From contig JAPPHZ010000051.1 in the NCBI GenBank assembly GCA_028820935.1, positions 1 through 64,000 of the forward strand: a stretch of 64,000 nt of DNA. Reading direction: 5' to 3'. Positions 38,187 to 46,028 of this stretch are shown in pieces. Each line of letters opens with the position of its first letter. The first letter of the stretch is position 1. Under the pieces are notes generated by a model. That model searched no databases. It was given only the letters and a program-made list of their open reading frames with translations, and was not told the origin of the DNA. The translations under genes were made by a program, and so were the position numbers. Origin of the DNA: a bacterium (GTDB lineage Bacteria > Actinomycetota > Acidimicrobiia > Spongiisociales > Spongiisociaceae).

Positions 38187-39053
38187 ATGAGGGAAGCGAT
38201 ACGGGTTCCGGGCCTACCCCGGATGTTCAGGGTGATGCTGGTGGCGCTGATCGTGGCGGCAGTGGTCGGTGCCACCGTGCTCCTGCCGTCGGCGCGAGCC
38301 GGACAGGGGGAAGGGAACGGATCGACCATGCCCGGCGAGGTCGAGATGGCGGAGCCGAAACTGACGGAGCTGGCGGTGGAGGGCGTCGGCAGCCGTAGCG
38401 TCAGCTACGACGGCGCCATCGGCCGGTTCACGGTGAGCGTGCTGCGCGACTCGCTAATCACCGCGGTGTCGGACGGGAACAAGTCGGTCCAAGCCATCGC
38501 CGACGCGGTCGCCGAGAACTGCACGAAGACCGAGCCCGAGACGGCGGATCACACGGCGCCTCCGACCTGTATCTCCCCGAACGGCCTGCAGACGGTGAGC
38601 ATCCGCATTCGGGAGGAGTTCGACTGGACCGACCAGGGCCGGGTCTCGCTCGGCTTCCTCTACGAGAACCGGCTGTCGATCGCCATCCGCGGCACCGGGT
38701 TCGCCGGCGGGCTGGTCGACATGGTGATCACCAGCGGGGGAGACCAGGTCCGCTTCGACGGGTTGGACTTCACCGTCTCGCGCCGTGCCGAGTTCGAGCG
38801 CCTTGCCCTGCTGGACGCCATCGACGACGCCCAGGCGACCGCCCGGGCCATCGCAGGGCACATGGGGTACGAGATCGTGCGGATCGTCAGGATCACCCCG
38901 GCCGGATTCGATCCCTATGCAGCCGTCGAGAGGATGCAAGGGGACGATGCGGTGGTTGCGGAGTCGGCGGCCGCGCCCACGCCCGTGTTCGGGGGCGCCG
39001 AGGTGGTCACGTCCCGGGTCTCGATGATCTTCGAGCTACGACCCAAGCCTTAG
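38187..39053 (+). CDS. SIMPL (DUF541) domain secreted protein
   Basis: About 288 aa from ATG 38187 with a strong GGAGG site. The N-terminal hydrophobic segment (FRVMLVALIVAAVVGATVLL) is a signal or anchor. The SIMPL fold follows: LAVEGVGSRSVSYDGAIGRF at the start, NGLQTVSIRIREEFDW, LDFTVSRRAEFERLALLDAI and ATARAIAGHMGYEI. Proteins of this family form oligomeric periplasmic or surface assemblies with unclear roles. It is divergent from the thioredoxin-like gene and convergent with the aldehyde dehydrogenase gene across a tandem repeat. Confidence 0.85.
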   Translation: MREAIRVPGLPRMFRVMLVALIVAAVVGATVLLPSARAGQGEGNGSTMPGEVEMAEPKLTELAVEGVGSRSVSYDGAIGRFTVSVLRDSLITAVSDGNKSVQAIADAVAENCTKTEPETADHTAPPTCISPNGLQTVSIRIREEFDWTDQGRVSLGFLYENRLSIAIRGTGFAGGLVDMVITSGGDQVRFDGLDFTVSRRAEFERLALLDAIDDAQATARAIAGHMGYEIVRIVRITPAGFDPYAAVERMQGDDAVVAESAAAPTPVFGGAEVVTSRVSMIFELRPKP

Positions 39054-39073
39054 TAGTCGGCGATATTCAACGG

Positions 39074-39133
39074 CAACTAGCAACTAGCAACTAGCAACTA
39101 GCAACTAGCAACTAGCAACTAGCAACTAGCAAC
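39074..39133. repeat. Perfect heptanucleotide tandem repeat (CAACTAG)n
   Basis: Eight perfect copies of CAACTAG plus CAAC (60 bases) fill most of the 81-bp gap between two convergent genes. Because the unit is 7 bases and contains TAG (CTAG reads TAG on both strands), it places stop codons in all six frames. The perfect array in an otherwise GC-rich, repeat-poor window implies recent expansion and a likely length polymorphism. Confidence 0.95.
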
Positions 39134-39134
39134 G

Positions 39135-40691
39135 CTACTCCCGGATGATGGTCCGGGCCTGTTCCCGCACGTAGGAGCGCATGTACCAGGGGCCGCCGCT
39201 GCCCGCTCCCGAGGTGCCGGAACCCTTCCAGCCGCCGAAGGGCTGGATGTCGGGCCACGCCCCGGTGGTGGACCCGGCCCGGCGGTTGGCGTAGACCACG
39301 CCGGCCTGGATGCGCTCGAAGAACCGGTCGACCTCCCCGTCGGTGCCGGCGAAGACCCCGGCGGTGAGCCCGAAGATGGTGTCGTTGGCCTTGTCGATCC
39401 CCTCGTCCAGGGAGTCCACCGGAGTCACGGCCACGAAGGGCACGAACAGCTCCTTCTCCCAGATCCAGGTCTCCTCCGGCGCGGTCACCACGGTGGGCTG
39501 GACGAAGTTGCCCCGCTCCAGGTCACCGTCCGTGACCACCTCGCCCCCGGAGATGATCTCGCCCCCGGCTTCACGAACGGCCTCCACCGCCGACCGGAAG
39601 CGGCCCACCGCCTCCTGGTCGATGACGGGTCCAACGAAGGTGTCGCGGTTGCGCGGGTCGCCGACCCGGAGCTCGCCGGTCTTGTCGGCGAGCAGGTTGA
39701 CGAACTCCTGGAAGGCGGGCCTTTCCACGTAGACCCGGGAGTTGGCAGAGCACTTCTGACCCGACAGGCCGAAGGCGGCCCTCATCACCCCTTCGGCGGC
39801 CAGATCGAGATCGGCGCTGGCCGTGACCACCGCCGGGTTTTTCCCACCCATCTCGCACACCACCGGCTTGGGGCGACCGGCCGCCACCGTCCGGTACAGG
39901 TACATGCCGACGTCGTAGGAGCCGGTGAAGGTGACCCCGTCCACGTCGTCGTGATGGGCGAGCCGGTCGCCGGCCCCGTCGCCGCCGGTCACGACGTGCA
40001 GAGCACCGGCGGGCAGTCCGGCCCGGGAGAATATGTCGGCCAGCAGCAGCGATCCCAGGGCGCCGGTGTTGGAGGGCTTGAGGACCACGGTGTTGCCGGT
40101 GAGCAACGCCGCCGATGTGGGGCTGGCCACCAGGGCCATCGGAAAGTTGAAGGGGGAGATGATCGCCCACACCCCCCAGGGGCGCAGGACCGAATGGTTG
40201 GTGTCGCCCACCCCGTAGGCGCCCATGGCCGTTTCCATCCCGCCGGCTTCGTCCAGGCGGTCGCAGTAGTAGTTGGCGAAGGCCACCGCCTCCGAGACGT
40301 CCCCGAGCGCCTCGAGCCGGTTCTTGCCGATCTCCAGGCTCAGGAAGCCGGCCAGGAGGGGGGTCTCCTCGTCCATGATGTCGGCCGCCCGGCGGATGAT
40401 GGCCACCCGGTCCTGCCAGGGCGTTGCCTCCCACTCGGGTTGGAAGGCGCGGGCCGCCGCCACGGCCTCGTCGACATCGTCGTCGGAAGCCTGGGAATAG
40501 ACACCCACCACCACATCGGAGTCGATCGGGGAACTTTCCGTGTAGGTCTCGGCGGTGTAACGCTTCTCACCGTTGATCAGGAGGGGGTGCGTCTGCCCGA
40601 TCTGCGCGGTGGCGGCGGCGAGACCCTCCTCGTAGGCTTGATGGAGCGCCGGATCGTCCGCCGACATCGTGGCATAGGTGATCTTTCCCAT
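39135..40691 (-). CDS. Aldehyde dehydrogenase (P5C/semialdehyde type)
   Basis: A 518-aa NAD(P)-dependent aldehyde dehydrogenase from ATG 40691. Motifs in order: AIISPFNFPMALVASPTSAA, TVVLKPSNTG (cofactor Lys), GVTFTGSYDVG, catalytic Glu in VCEMGGKNPA, and Cys in GLSGQKCSANSRVYV. The C-terminal PFGGWKGSGTSGAGSGGPWY resembles 1-pyrroline-5-carboxylate dehydrogenases. It is divergent from a proline-racemase-like gene, with a FAD oxidase beyond. Together these suggest oxidation of glutamate or 2-oxoglutarate semialdehyde in proline or hydroxyproline breakdown, although homologues act on other aldehydes too. Confidence 0.88.
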   Translation of the reverse strand: MGKITYATMSADDPALHQAYEEGLAAATAQIGQTHPLLINGEKRYTAETYTESSPIDSDVVVGVYSQASDDDVDEAVAAARAFQPEWEATPWQDRVAIIRRAADIMDEETPLLAGFLSLEIGKNRLEALGDVSEAVAFANYYCDRLDEAGGMETAMGAYGVGDTNHSVLRPWGVWAIISPFNFPMALVASPTSAALLTGNTVVLKPSNTGALGSLLLADIFSRAGLPAGALHVVTGGDGAGDRLAHHDDVDGVTFTGSYDVGMYLYRTVAAGRPKPVVCEMGGKNPAVVTASADLDLAAEGVMRAAFGLSGQKCSANSRVYVERPAFQEFVNLLADKTGELRVGDPRNRDTFVGPVIDQEAVGRFRSAVEAVREAGGEIISGGEVVTDGDLERGNFVQPTVVTAPEETWIWEKELFVPFVAVTPVDSLDEGIDKANDTIFGLTAGVFAGTDGEVDRFFERIQAGVVYANRRAGSTTGAWPDIQPFGGWKGSGTSGAGSGGPWYMRSYVREQARTIIRE

Positions 40692-40772
40692 GGTGTATTT
40701 TCCTTTGAGCGAATAGCCGGAAGGGGAGCCCCGAAAATCTAGCATGCGAAGCCTCGATCCCGATCCCGCCGG

Positions 40773-41792
40773 ATGACGTTCGCCCGCCGCGTTCGTGTCG
40801 TCGACTCCCACACGGCCGGGGAGCCCACCAGGGTGGTGGTCGGAGGCTTCCCGGAACTGGCCGGCGGCACCCTGGCGGAGAAGGAGGCGGACCTTCTCGC
40901 TAACCACGCCGACCTGATGAGGTTGCTGGTCGGGGAGCCGCGGGGCCATGCGCCGTGGCATGCCGTCCTGCCTCTAGCGCCGCTCCACGCCGGCGCGGAT
41001 CTCTCCGTCCTGATCGTCTCCGCCCTCGGATCGCTCACCATGTGCGGGCACGCCCTGATCGGTACGGTCACCACCCTCCTTGAGACGGATCGGATGCCGG
41101 CCCGAGAGCCGATGACCGCGGTGGTGGTGGAGACCCTAAGCGGCCTGGTCAGAGCCGAGGCGCGGGTGGACGGGGGCAAGGTCCACTCCGTGACCTTCCG
41201 GGGAGTGCCGTCCTGGGTAGCGGTCACCGGGCTGGCGGTGGAGGTCGGCGGGCGGATCTTCGAAGTGGACATCGGGTTCGGCGGGATCTGGTTCGCCCTG
41301 GTACGGGTGGAGCAGACCGGCATGCCGATCGCGGTGGAATCCGTGCCCGGTCTCGTGGCGCTCAGCCATCGGATCCGGCTGGAACTCAACCGGACGCTCC
41401 GCGAACGATCCGGCCGGCCGCCCGGAATGCCCGGGAGGGTCGATCAACTGCTCTACGTCGGGCCGCCCACGAGCGCCGGGGCGCACGGGCAGAACCTGGC
41501 CACCTCGACGGGCCTCGGCTTCGATCGCTCCCCCTGCGGGACCGGGTGCTGCGCCCGCATGGCCTGGCACTTCGAGAGGGGAGAGATGGCGGTCGGGGAC
41601 ACCTTCGTCCACGAGAGCGTGCTCAACACTATGTTCACCGGGACGATCCAGGCCGAGACGGAGGTCGCCGGACGCCGGGCGATCGTCCCCACCATCACCG
41701 GTTCCGCCTACCTGACCGGCTTCAACGAGCTGGTCCTGGACCGCGAAGATCCCCTAGGCGCCGGCCTCTTCCTCCCCGCCGCCGGCGGCTGA
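40773..41792 (+). CDS. Proline racemase/4-hydroxyproline epimerase family protein
   Basis: A 339-aa cofactor-independent racemase or epimerase. Both catalytic Cys are present: SLTMCGHALIGT in the first half and DRSPCGTGCCARMAW in the second. The opening RVVDSHTAGEPTRVVVGG is typical. Having both Cys argues against the trans-3-hydroxyproline dehydratase subgroup, in which one Cys is replaced. The second motif ends CC rather than the usual TS, a small oddity. The neighbouring aldehyde dehydrogenase and FAD oxidase suggest hydroxyproline or proline use. Confidence 0.87.
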   Translation: MTFARRVRVVDSHTAGEPTRVVVGGFPELAGGTLAEKEADLLANHADLMRLLVGEPRGHAPWHAVLPLAPLHAGADLSVLIVSALGSLTMCGHALIGTVTTLLETDRMPAREPMTAVVVETLSGLVRAEARVDGGKVHSVTFRGVPSWVAVTGLAVEVGGRIFEVDIGFGGIWFALVRVEQTGMPIAVESVPGLVALSHRIRLELNRTLRERSGRPPGMPGRVDQLLYVGPPTSAGAHGQNLATSTGLGFDRSPCGTGCCARMAWHFERGEMAVGDTFVHESVLNTMFTGTIQAETEVAGRRAIVPTITGSAYLTGFNELVLDREDPLGAGLFLPAAGG

Positions 41793-41815
41793 CACCCTGG
41801 GAGCTGCGCGTCGTA

Positions 41816-42925
41816 TCAGATGACCGCGGTCTCCGGAAGGATGCGCCCGGTCTCGAAGCGGGCCATGTCGAAGGGGGACAGGTCGAAGGTCGGTTCCGAA
41901 CCGAGGACCAGCTCGGCAAGGTGCTCTCCCACCACCGGTCCCTGCTGGAATCCGTGGCCGCTGAACCCGGTGGCGTAATGCAGCCGATCTAGTCGCGGAG
42001 CGGTGCCGATGATGGCGTTGTTGTCGGGGGTCACGGCGTAATAGCCCCACCAGGTGTGGGTCACCTCCATCTCGGCCACGGCCGGCGCCCGGTTGATGAC
42101 GACCGGCGCCAGGTCCTCGATCGTCTGCGCCCGCCCGCCCATGGCCAGCCCCTCCGCCTCCCTGTGGAAGTAGAAGCCGGTGGCGAAGTCGATCACCAGC
42201 GGCAACCGGCGCGGGAAGGGGTCCGAGCCCCTGGTCAGCCAGATGTGGCGCTTCACCGCCCGCACCGGCATGCGGACGCCTAAAGGGGCCGCCAGCCGGG
42301 GGCTCCACACTCCTGCGGCCAGCACTACTTCGGGGGTCGAGACGAACCCGTTCGTGGTGGTCACGCCCCGTACCTGTCCGTTCGACACGTTGATTTCCGT
42401 CACCTCACAACCCTGGACGATGGCGGCGCCGTGGCGGGAGGCGGCCTGTGCGTAGCCGAGCGCCACCGACTCGGGCGTGCACGTGCCGTCCCATGGGCAG
42501 AAGGTGGCTGCCGCCACGTCGTGGATGCGGATTCCCGGCACCATGTCGAGCGCAGCCTCGGCGGTTATCAGTTCGGACGGCACGCCGAGCGACCTCTGCA
42601 GGGCTACCGCACGCTGGAAGGCGTCCACCTCGGATCGGCGCAGTAGGAACAGGTAGCCGTGCTGCTTGAGGTCGATGCCGGTCCCGAACTCCGTCTCGAA
42701 CCTCTCCAACCGACGGATGTTCTCGACGGCCATCCGGATGTTCAGCTCGTCCGAGAACTGGGCCCGGAAGCCACCGGCCGATCTGCCGGTGGAGCCGGAG
42801 CCGATGGTGTCCCGCTCCAGCACCGCCACCTTCACCCCTGCGGCGGCCAGGTGGTAGGCGGCGGACGCACCCATGATGCCGCCGCCGATGATCACTACGG
42901 CGGCGGAGGAAGGGAGTTCTGCCAT
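41816..42925 (-). CDS. FAD-dependent oxidoreductase (sarcosine/D-amino acid oxidase-like)
   Basis: A 369-aa flavoprotein. The FAD-binding fold is AAVVIIGGGIMGASAAYHLAAA then VAVLERDTIGSGSTGRSAGG, the SoxB-like pattern in which the flavin sits beside SxGxSxG. The C-terminus has AIIGTAPRLDRLHYATGFSGHGFQQGP, as in sarcosine oxidase beta and D-hydroxyproline dehydrogenases. It ends 24 bases from the convergent epimerase-like gene and follows the sulfatase pair by 33 bases on the minus strand. It could oxidise D-hydroxyproline from the epimerase or an N-methylated amine. Confidence 0.88.
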   Translation of the reverse strand: MAELPSSAAVVIIGGGIMGASAAYHLAAAGVKVAVLERDTIGSGSTGRSAGGFRAQFSDELNIRMAVENIRRLERFETEFGTGIDLKQHGYLFLLRRSEVDAFQRAVALQRSLGVPSELITAEAALDMVPGIRIHDVAAATFCPWDGTCTPESVALGYAQAASRHGAAIVQGCEVTEINVSNGQVRGVTTTNGFVSTPEVVLAAGVWSPRLAAPLGVRMPVRAVKRHIWLTRGSDPFPRRLPLVIDFATGFYFHREAEGLAMGGRAQTIEDLAPVVINRAPAVAEMEVTHTWWGYYAVTPDNNAIIGTAPRLDRLHYATGFSGHGFQQGPVVGEHLAELVLGSEPTFDLSPFDMARFETGRILPETAVI

Positions 42926-42958
42926 TTTCCGCTCCGGGTTCGCGGCGGGTTGCCCGGT

Positions 42959-44488
42959 TCAGCCGACCGGCGGGTAGCGGGTGCGGGGGCCGGCGCCGGC
43001 CCAGTCCATGTGGTTGCGGATGTACTGGTGGGTGGCGTCGGTCGAAGGCGAGAAGTCCCACGAGTGGAGATCGCCTACCTCCATGGCGGCGTGGACGACC
43101 CGGCGCGCTCGCTGCGAGGCGAGCACCTGCTCCCGGATGGCGTCGCTGTCCCATCGCTCGGCCACCTCGGCGGCGAAGCCCGAGGCGAGGTCGGCATGGT
43201 CGGGATCCTCCGCCAGGTTGTTCCGCTCCAGCGGGTCCGCCTCCACGTCGTACAGCTGGGCCGGGTCGGTGTCGCAGTGGATGTACTTGTACCGCCCGCG
43301 GCGGATCATGAACATCGGGTGGGAGGTCATGACCCCCGTGTACTCGGAGGTGGTCTCGTCCACGGGGTCGCGGCCTCCGGTGGCGCTCTCCCAGAGGCTG
43401 CGGCCGGCGGGAGGCCGGGCCGGCTCGGGCCAGGGCCCGGCGCCGGTGACCATGTCAGACAGGGTGGGCAGCATGTCCAGGAGGGAGCAGGCGTTGGGGA
43501 CCGTGCTGTTGGTGATGTCGGGTCCGGCCATGATGAGCGGTACTCGCGCCGAGCGCTCGAAGAACGACATCTTGAACCACACCCCTCGGTCCCCCAGCAT
43601 GTCGCCGTGGTCGCTGGTGAAGATGACGACCGTGTTGTCGAGTTGTCCCGTCTCCTCCAGGACGCGCACGAGCGTGCCCAGCCACCAGTCGACGTAGCTC
43701 GTGTTGGCGTAGTAGGCGCGGCGGGCGTTCCGGCACTGGTCCTCCGTGTAGCCGACCGTATCGATCTCGATGCCGTGGCGGATGCGGACCGTGTGCGGGT
43801 CCAGCGACGCGACCGGTGGCACATCGGGCAGGTCGATCTCGTCGTGGTCGTACAGGTTCCACCATTCGGGTCGGGCCACGTAGGGATCGTGGGGGTGGAT
43901 GAACGAGGCGACCAGGAAGAAGGGCCGCTCGTCTGTGTCGCGCGCCAGGTCGTAGAGATGGCGGACGGCTGCCGAGCCGACCTCCTCGTCGTAGTCGATC
44001 TGGTAGGTGGCCAGCGCCTGGCCTGCCTCCGACAGGCTGGTCATGTTGTGCCACCACTTGCCCATCCGGCCGGCGGCCTCGTCCCAGTTGGCGGTCCAGG
44101 CGAAGTCGGCCGGGTACACGTCGGTGGTGAGCCGTTCGTGGAAGCCGTGGAGCTGGTCGGGCCCCACGAAGTGCATCTTCCCCGACAGAGTGGTGCGGTA
44201 GCCCGCCAGCCTCAGGTAGTGGGCGAGGGTCGGGATCGACGCCGGCAATTCCGAGCCGTTGTCCCACGCGCCGATCGCCGTGGCCGGCTGGCCCGTCAGC
44301 ATCGAGTACCTGGACGGGGCGCACAGCGGGTAGGGGCAGTAGGCGGTGTCGAAGCGGACCCCCCGCTCCACCAGGGCGTCCATCGCCGGGGTGCGGACCA
44401 CCGGATGCTCGTAGGCGCCGGTGAACTGCGGCGCCAGCTGGTCGGCCATCACCAGCAGGATGTTGGGCTTGGCCGAGGAGCCGGCCAT
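42959..44488 (-). CDS. Choline-sulfatase-like sulfatase (copy 1)
   Basis: A 509-aa type I sulfatase from ATG 44488. The metal-binding start is KPNILLVMADQLAPQFTG and the core CPLCAPSR places the Cys for formylglycine conversion at residue 56. GYRTTLSGKMHFVGPDQLHG and TTDVYPADFAW closely resemble choline-sulfatase (BetC). FTSDHGDMLGDRGVWFKMSFF carries further metal and substrate residues. It has no signal peptide, so it is cytosolic, as expected for choline-O-sulfate. The start shares a base with the stop of its tandem paralogue (TGATG). Maturation needs a formylglycine-generating enzyme, which is encoded at 62063-62977. Confidence 0.9.
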   Translation of the reverse strand: MAGSSAKPNILLVMADQLAPQFTGAYEHPVVRTPAMDALVERGVRFDTAYCPYPLCAPSRYSMLTGQPATAIGAWDNGSELPASIPTLAHYLRLAGYRTTLSGKMHFVGPDQLHGFHERLTTDVYPADFAWTANWDEAAGRMGKWWHNMTSLSEAGQALATYQIDYDEEVGSAAVRHLYDLARDTDERPFFLVASFIHPHDPYVARPEWWNLYDHDEIDLPDVPPVASLDPHTVRIRHGIEIDTVGYTEDQCRNARRAYYANTSYVDWWLGTLVRVLEETGQLDNTVVIFTSDHGDMLGDRGVWFKMSFFERSARVPLIMAGPDITNSTVPNACSLLDMLPTLSDMVTGAGPWPEPARPPAGRSLWESATGGRDPVDETTSEYTGVMTSHPMFMIRRGRYKYIHCDTDPAQLYDVEADPLERNNLAEDPDHADLASGFAAEVAERWDSDAIREQVLASQRARRVVHAAMEVGDLHSWDFSPSTDATHQYIRNHMDWAGAGPRTRYPPVG

Positions 44489-46002
44489 CAGCCGAGCGCC
44501 GGGAGGTGGTAGCGGGGGCCCACCACGTTCCAGTCCATGTGGTTGCGGACGTACTCGTTGGCGGCGTCTCTGGCCGGCGCGTAGTCCCAGGAGACCGGGT
44601 CGCCGGTCGCCATGGCGGCGTGCACCAGCTGCCGGGTGCGCTGGGAGTCCAGCACCCGCTCCCGGATGGAGTCGCTGTTCCATCGCTCGGTCACCTCGAT
44701 GGCGAAGCCCGAGGCGAGGTCGGCATGGTCGGGATCCTCCGCCAGGTTGTTCCGCTCGAGCGGGTCGGCCTCCATGTCGTACAGCAGGGGTGGGTCGGTG
44801 TCGCAGTGGATGTACTTGTGGCGTCCGCGGCGGATCATGAACATCGGGTGCGTAGTCATCTCGGCCATGTACTCGCAGGTGGTCTCGTCGACCAGATCCC
44901 GCCCTCCGGCGGCGCTCTCCCAGAGGCTGCGGCCGGCCGGTGCTCCGGCCAGCTCAGGCCACGGTCGGCCGCCACCGGACACATCCAGCAACGTGGGTAA
45001 CAGATCCAGCAACGAGCAGGCGTTGGGGACGGCGCCCTGGACGATGTCGGGGCCCGCCACGATGAGCGGAACCCGCGCCGAGCGCTCGAAGAACGACATC
45101 TTGAACCATGTGCCGCGGTCGCCCAGCATGTCGCCGTGGTCGCTGGTCACGATGACCACCGTGTCGTCGACCTGTCCCGTCTCGGTGAGGGCTTGGAGGA
45201 GGGCGCCCACCCACGAGTCGAAGTAGCTCGTGTTGGCGTAGTAGGCATGGCGGGCGTTGCGGCATCCGGCCTCGTCGTAGCCGACGCTCTCGGCCTGGAC
45301 GCCCCGGCGGATGCGCCGGGTGTGCGAGTCGAGAGAGTCGTGGGGTGGAACGTCGGGCAGGTCGATGTGGTCGTGGTCGTAGAGGTCCCACCACTCGGGA
45401 CGGGCCACGTAGGGATCGTGGGGATGGATGAAGGAGGCGACCAGGAAGAAGGGCCGCTCGTCGGCGTCGCGGGCCATGTCGTAGAGGTGCCGGACGGCGG
45501 CGAAGCCCACCTCCTCGTCGTAGTCGATCTGGTAGGTCGCCGATGCCCGGCCGGCCTCTGCCAGGCTGTCCATCCCGTGGAACCACTTGTCGATCCGGTC
45601 GTCTGACGACTCCCATTCGGGTGTCCAGGCGAAGTCCGCCGGGTAGATGTCGGTGGTCAGGCGGCGCTCGAACCCGTGCAGCTGGTCCGGGCCGACGAAG
45701 TGCATCTTCCCCGACAGCGTGGTGCGGTAGCCGGACAGCCGGAGGTAGTGGGCGAGGGTCGGTACCGACGCCGGCAGCTCGGCGCCGTTGTCCCAGGCGC
45801 CGATGGCCGACACGGGTTGTCCTGTCATCATCGCGAACCGGGAAGGGGCGCACAGCGGCGACGGGCAGTAGGCGGCGTCGAAGCGAGCCCCCCGCTCCAC
45901 CAGGCTGTCCATGGCCGGGGTACGGACCAGCGGATGCTCGTAGGCGCCGGTGAAGTGCGGCGCCAGCTGGTCGGCCATCACCAGAAGGATGTTGGGGCGC
46001 AT
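44488..46002 (-). CDS. Choline-sulfatase-like sulfatase (copy 2)
   Basis: A 504-aa tandem paralogue of the next gene, clearly similar along its whole length. The formylglycine Cys is residue 51 in SPLCAPSR, and TLSGKMHFVGPDQLHG and TTDIYPADFAW are shared. The two differ in the middle third (for example SSDDRIDKWFHG versus AAGRMGKWWHN) and in the metal-loop neighbour FKMSFFERSARVPLI only slightly, suggesting related but perhaps different sulfate esters. It starts 26 bases after the polyketide synthase stop, so it may share its transcript. Choline-O-sulfate hydrolysis would supply choline for betaine and sulfate. Confidence 0.9.
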   Translation of the reverse strand: MRPNILLVMADQLAPHFTGAYEHPLVRTPAMDSLVERGARFDAAYCPSPLCAPSRFAMMTGQPVSAIGAWDNGAELPASVPTLAHYLRLSGYRTTLSGKMHFVGPDQLHGFERRLTTDIYPADFAWTPEWESSDDRIDKWFHGMDSLAEAGRASATYQIDYDEEVGFAAVRHLYDMARDADERPFFLVASFIHPHDPYVARPEWWDLYDHDHIDLPDVPPHDSLDSHTRRIRRGVQAESVGYDEAGCRNARHAYYANTSYFDSWVGALLQALTETGQVDDTVVIVTSDHGDMLGDRGTWFKMSFFERSARVPLIVAGPDIVQGAVPNACSLLDLLPTLLDVSGGGRPWPELAGAPAGRSLWESAAGGRDLVDETTCEYMAEMTTHPMFMIRRGRHKYIHCDTDPPLLYDMEADPLERNNLAEDPDHADLASGFAIEVTERWNSDSIRERVLDSQRTRQLVHAAMATGDPVSWDYAPARDAANEYVRNHMDWNVVGPRYHLPALG

Positions 46003-46028
46003 CGTCGTGCCGCCTATCGCGCTACCTC

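Noticed and set aside
42659-44512. Plus-strand open frame of over 600 codons opposite the sulfatases
   Set aside because: It has no family motif and lies opposite genes with complete catalytic motifs. GC-rich codon use leaves the antisense frame open.
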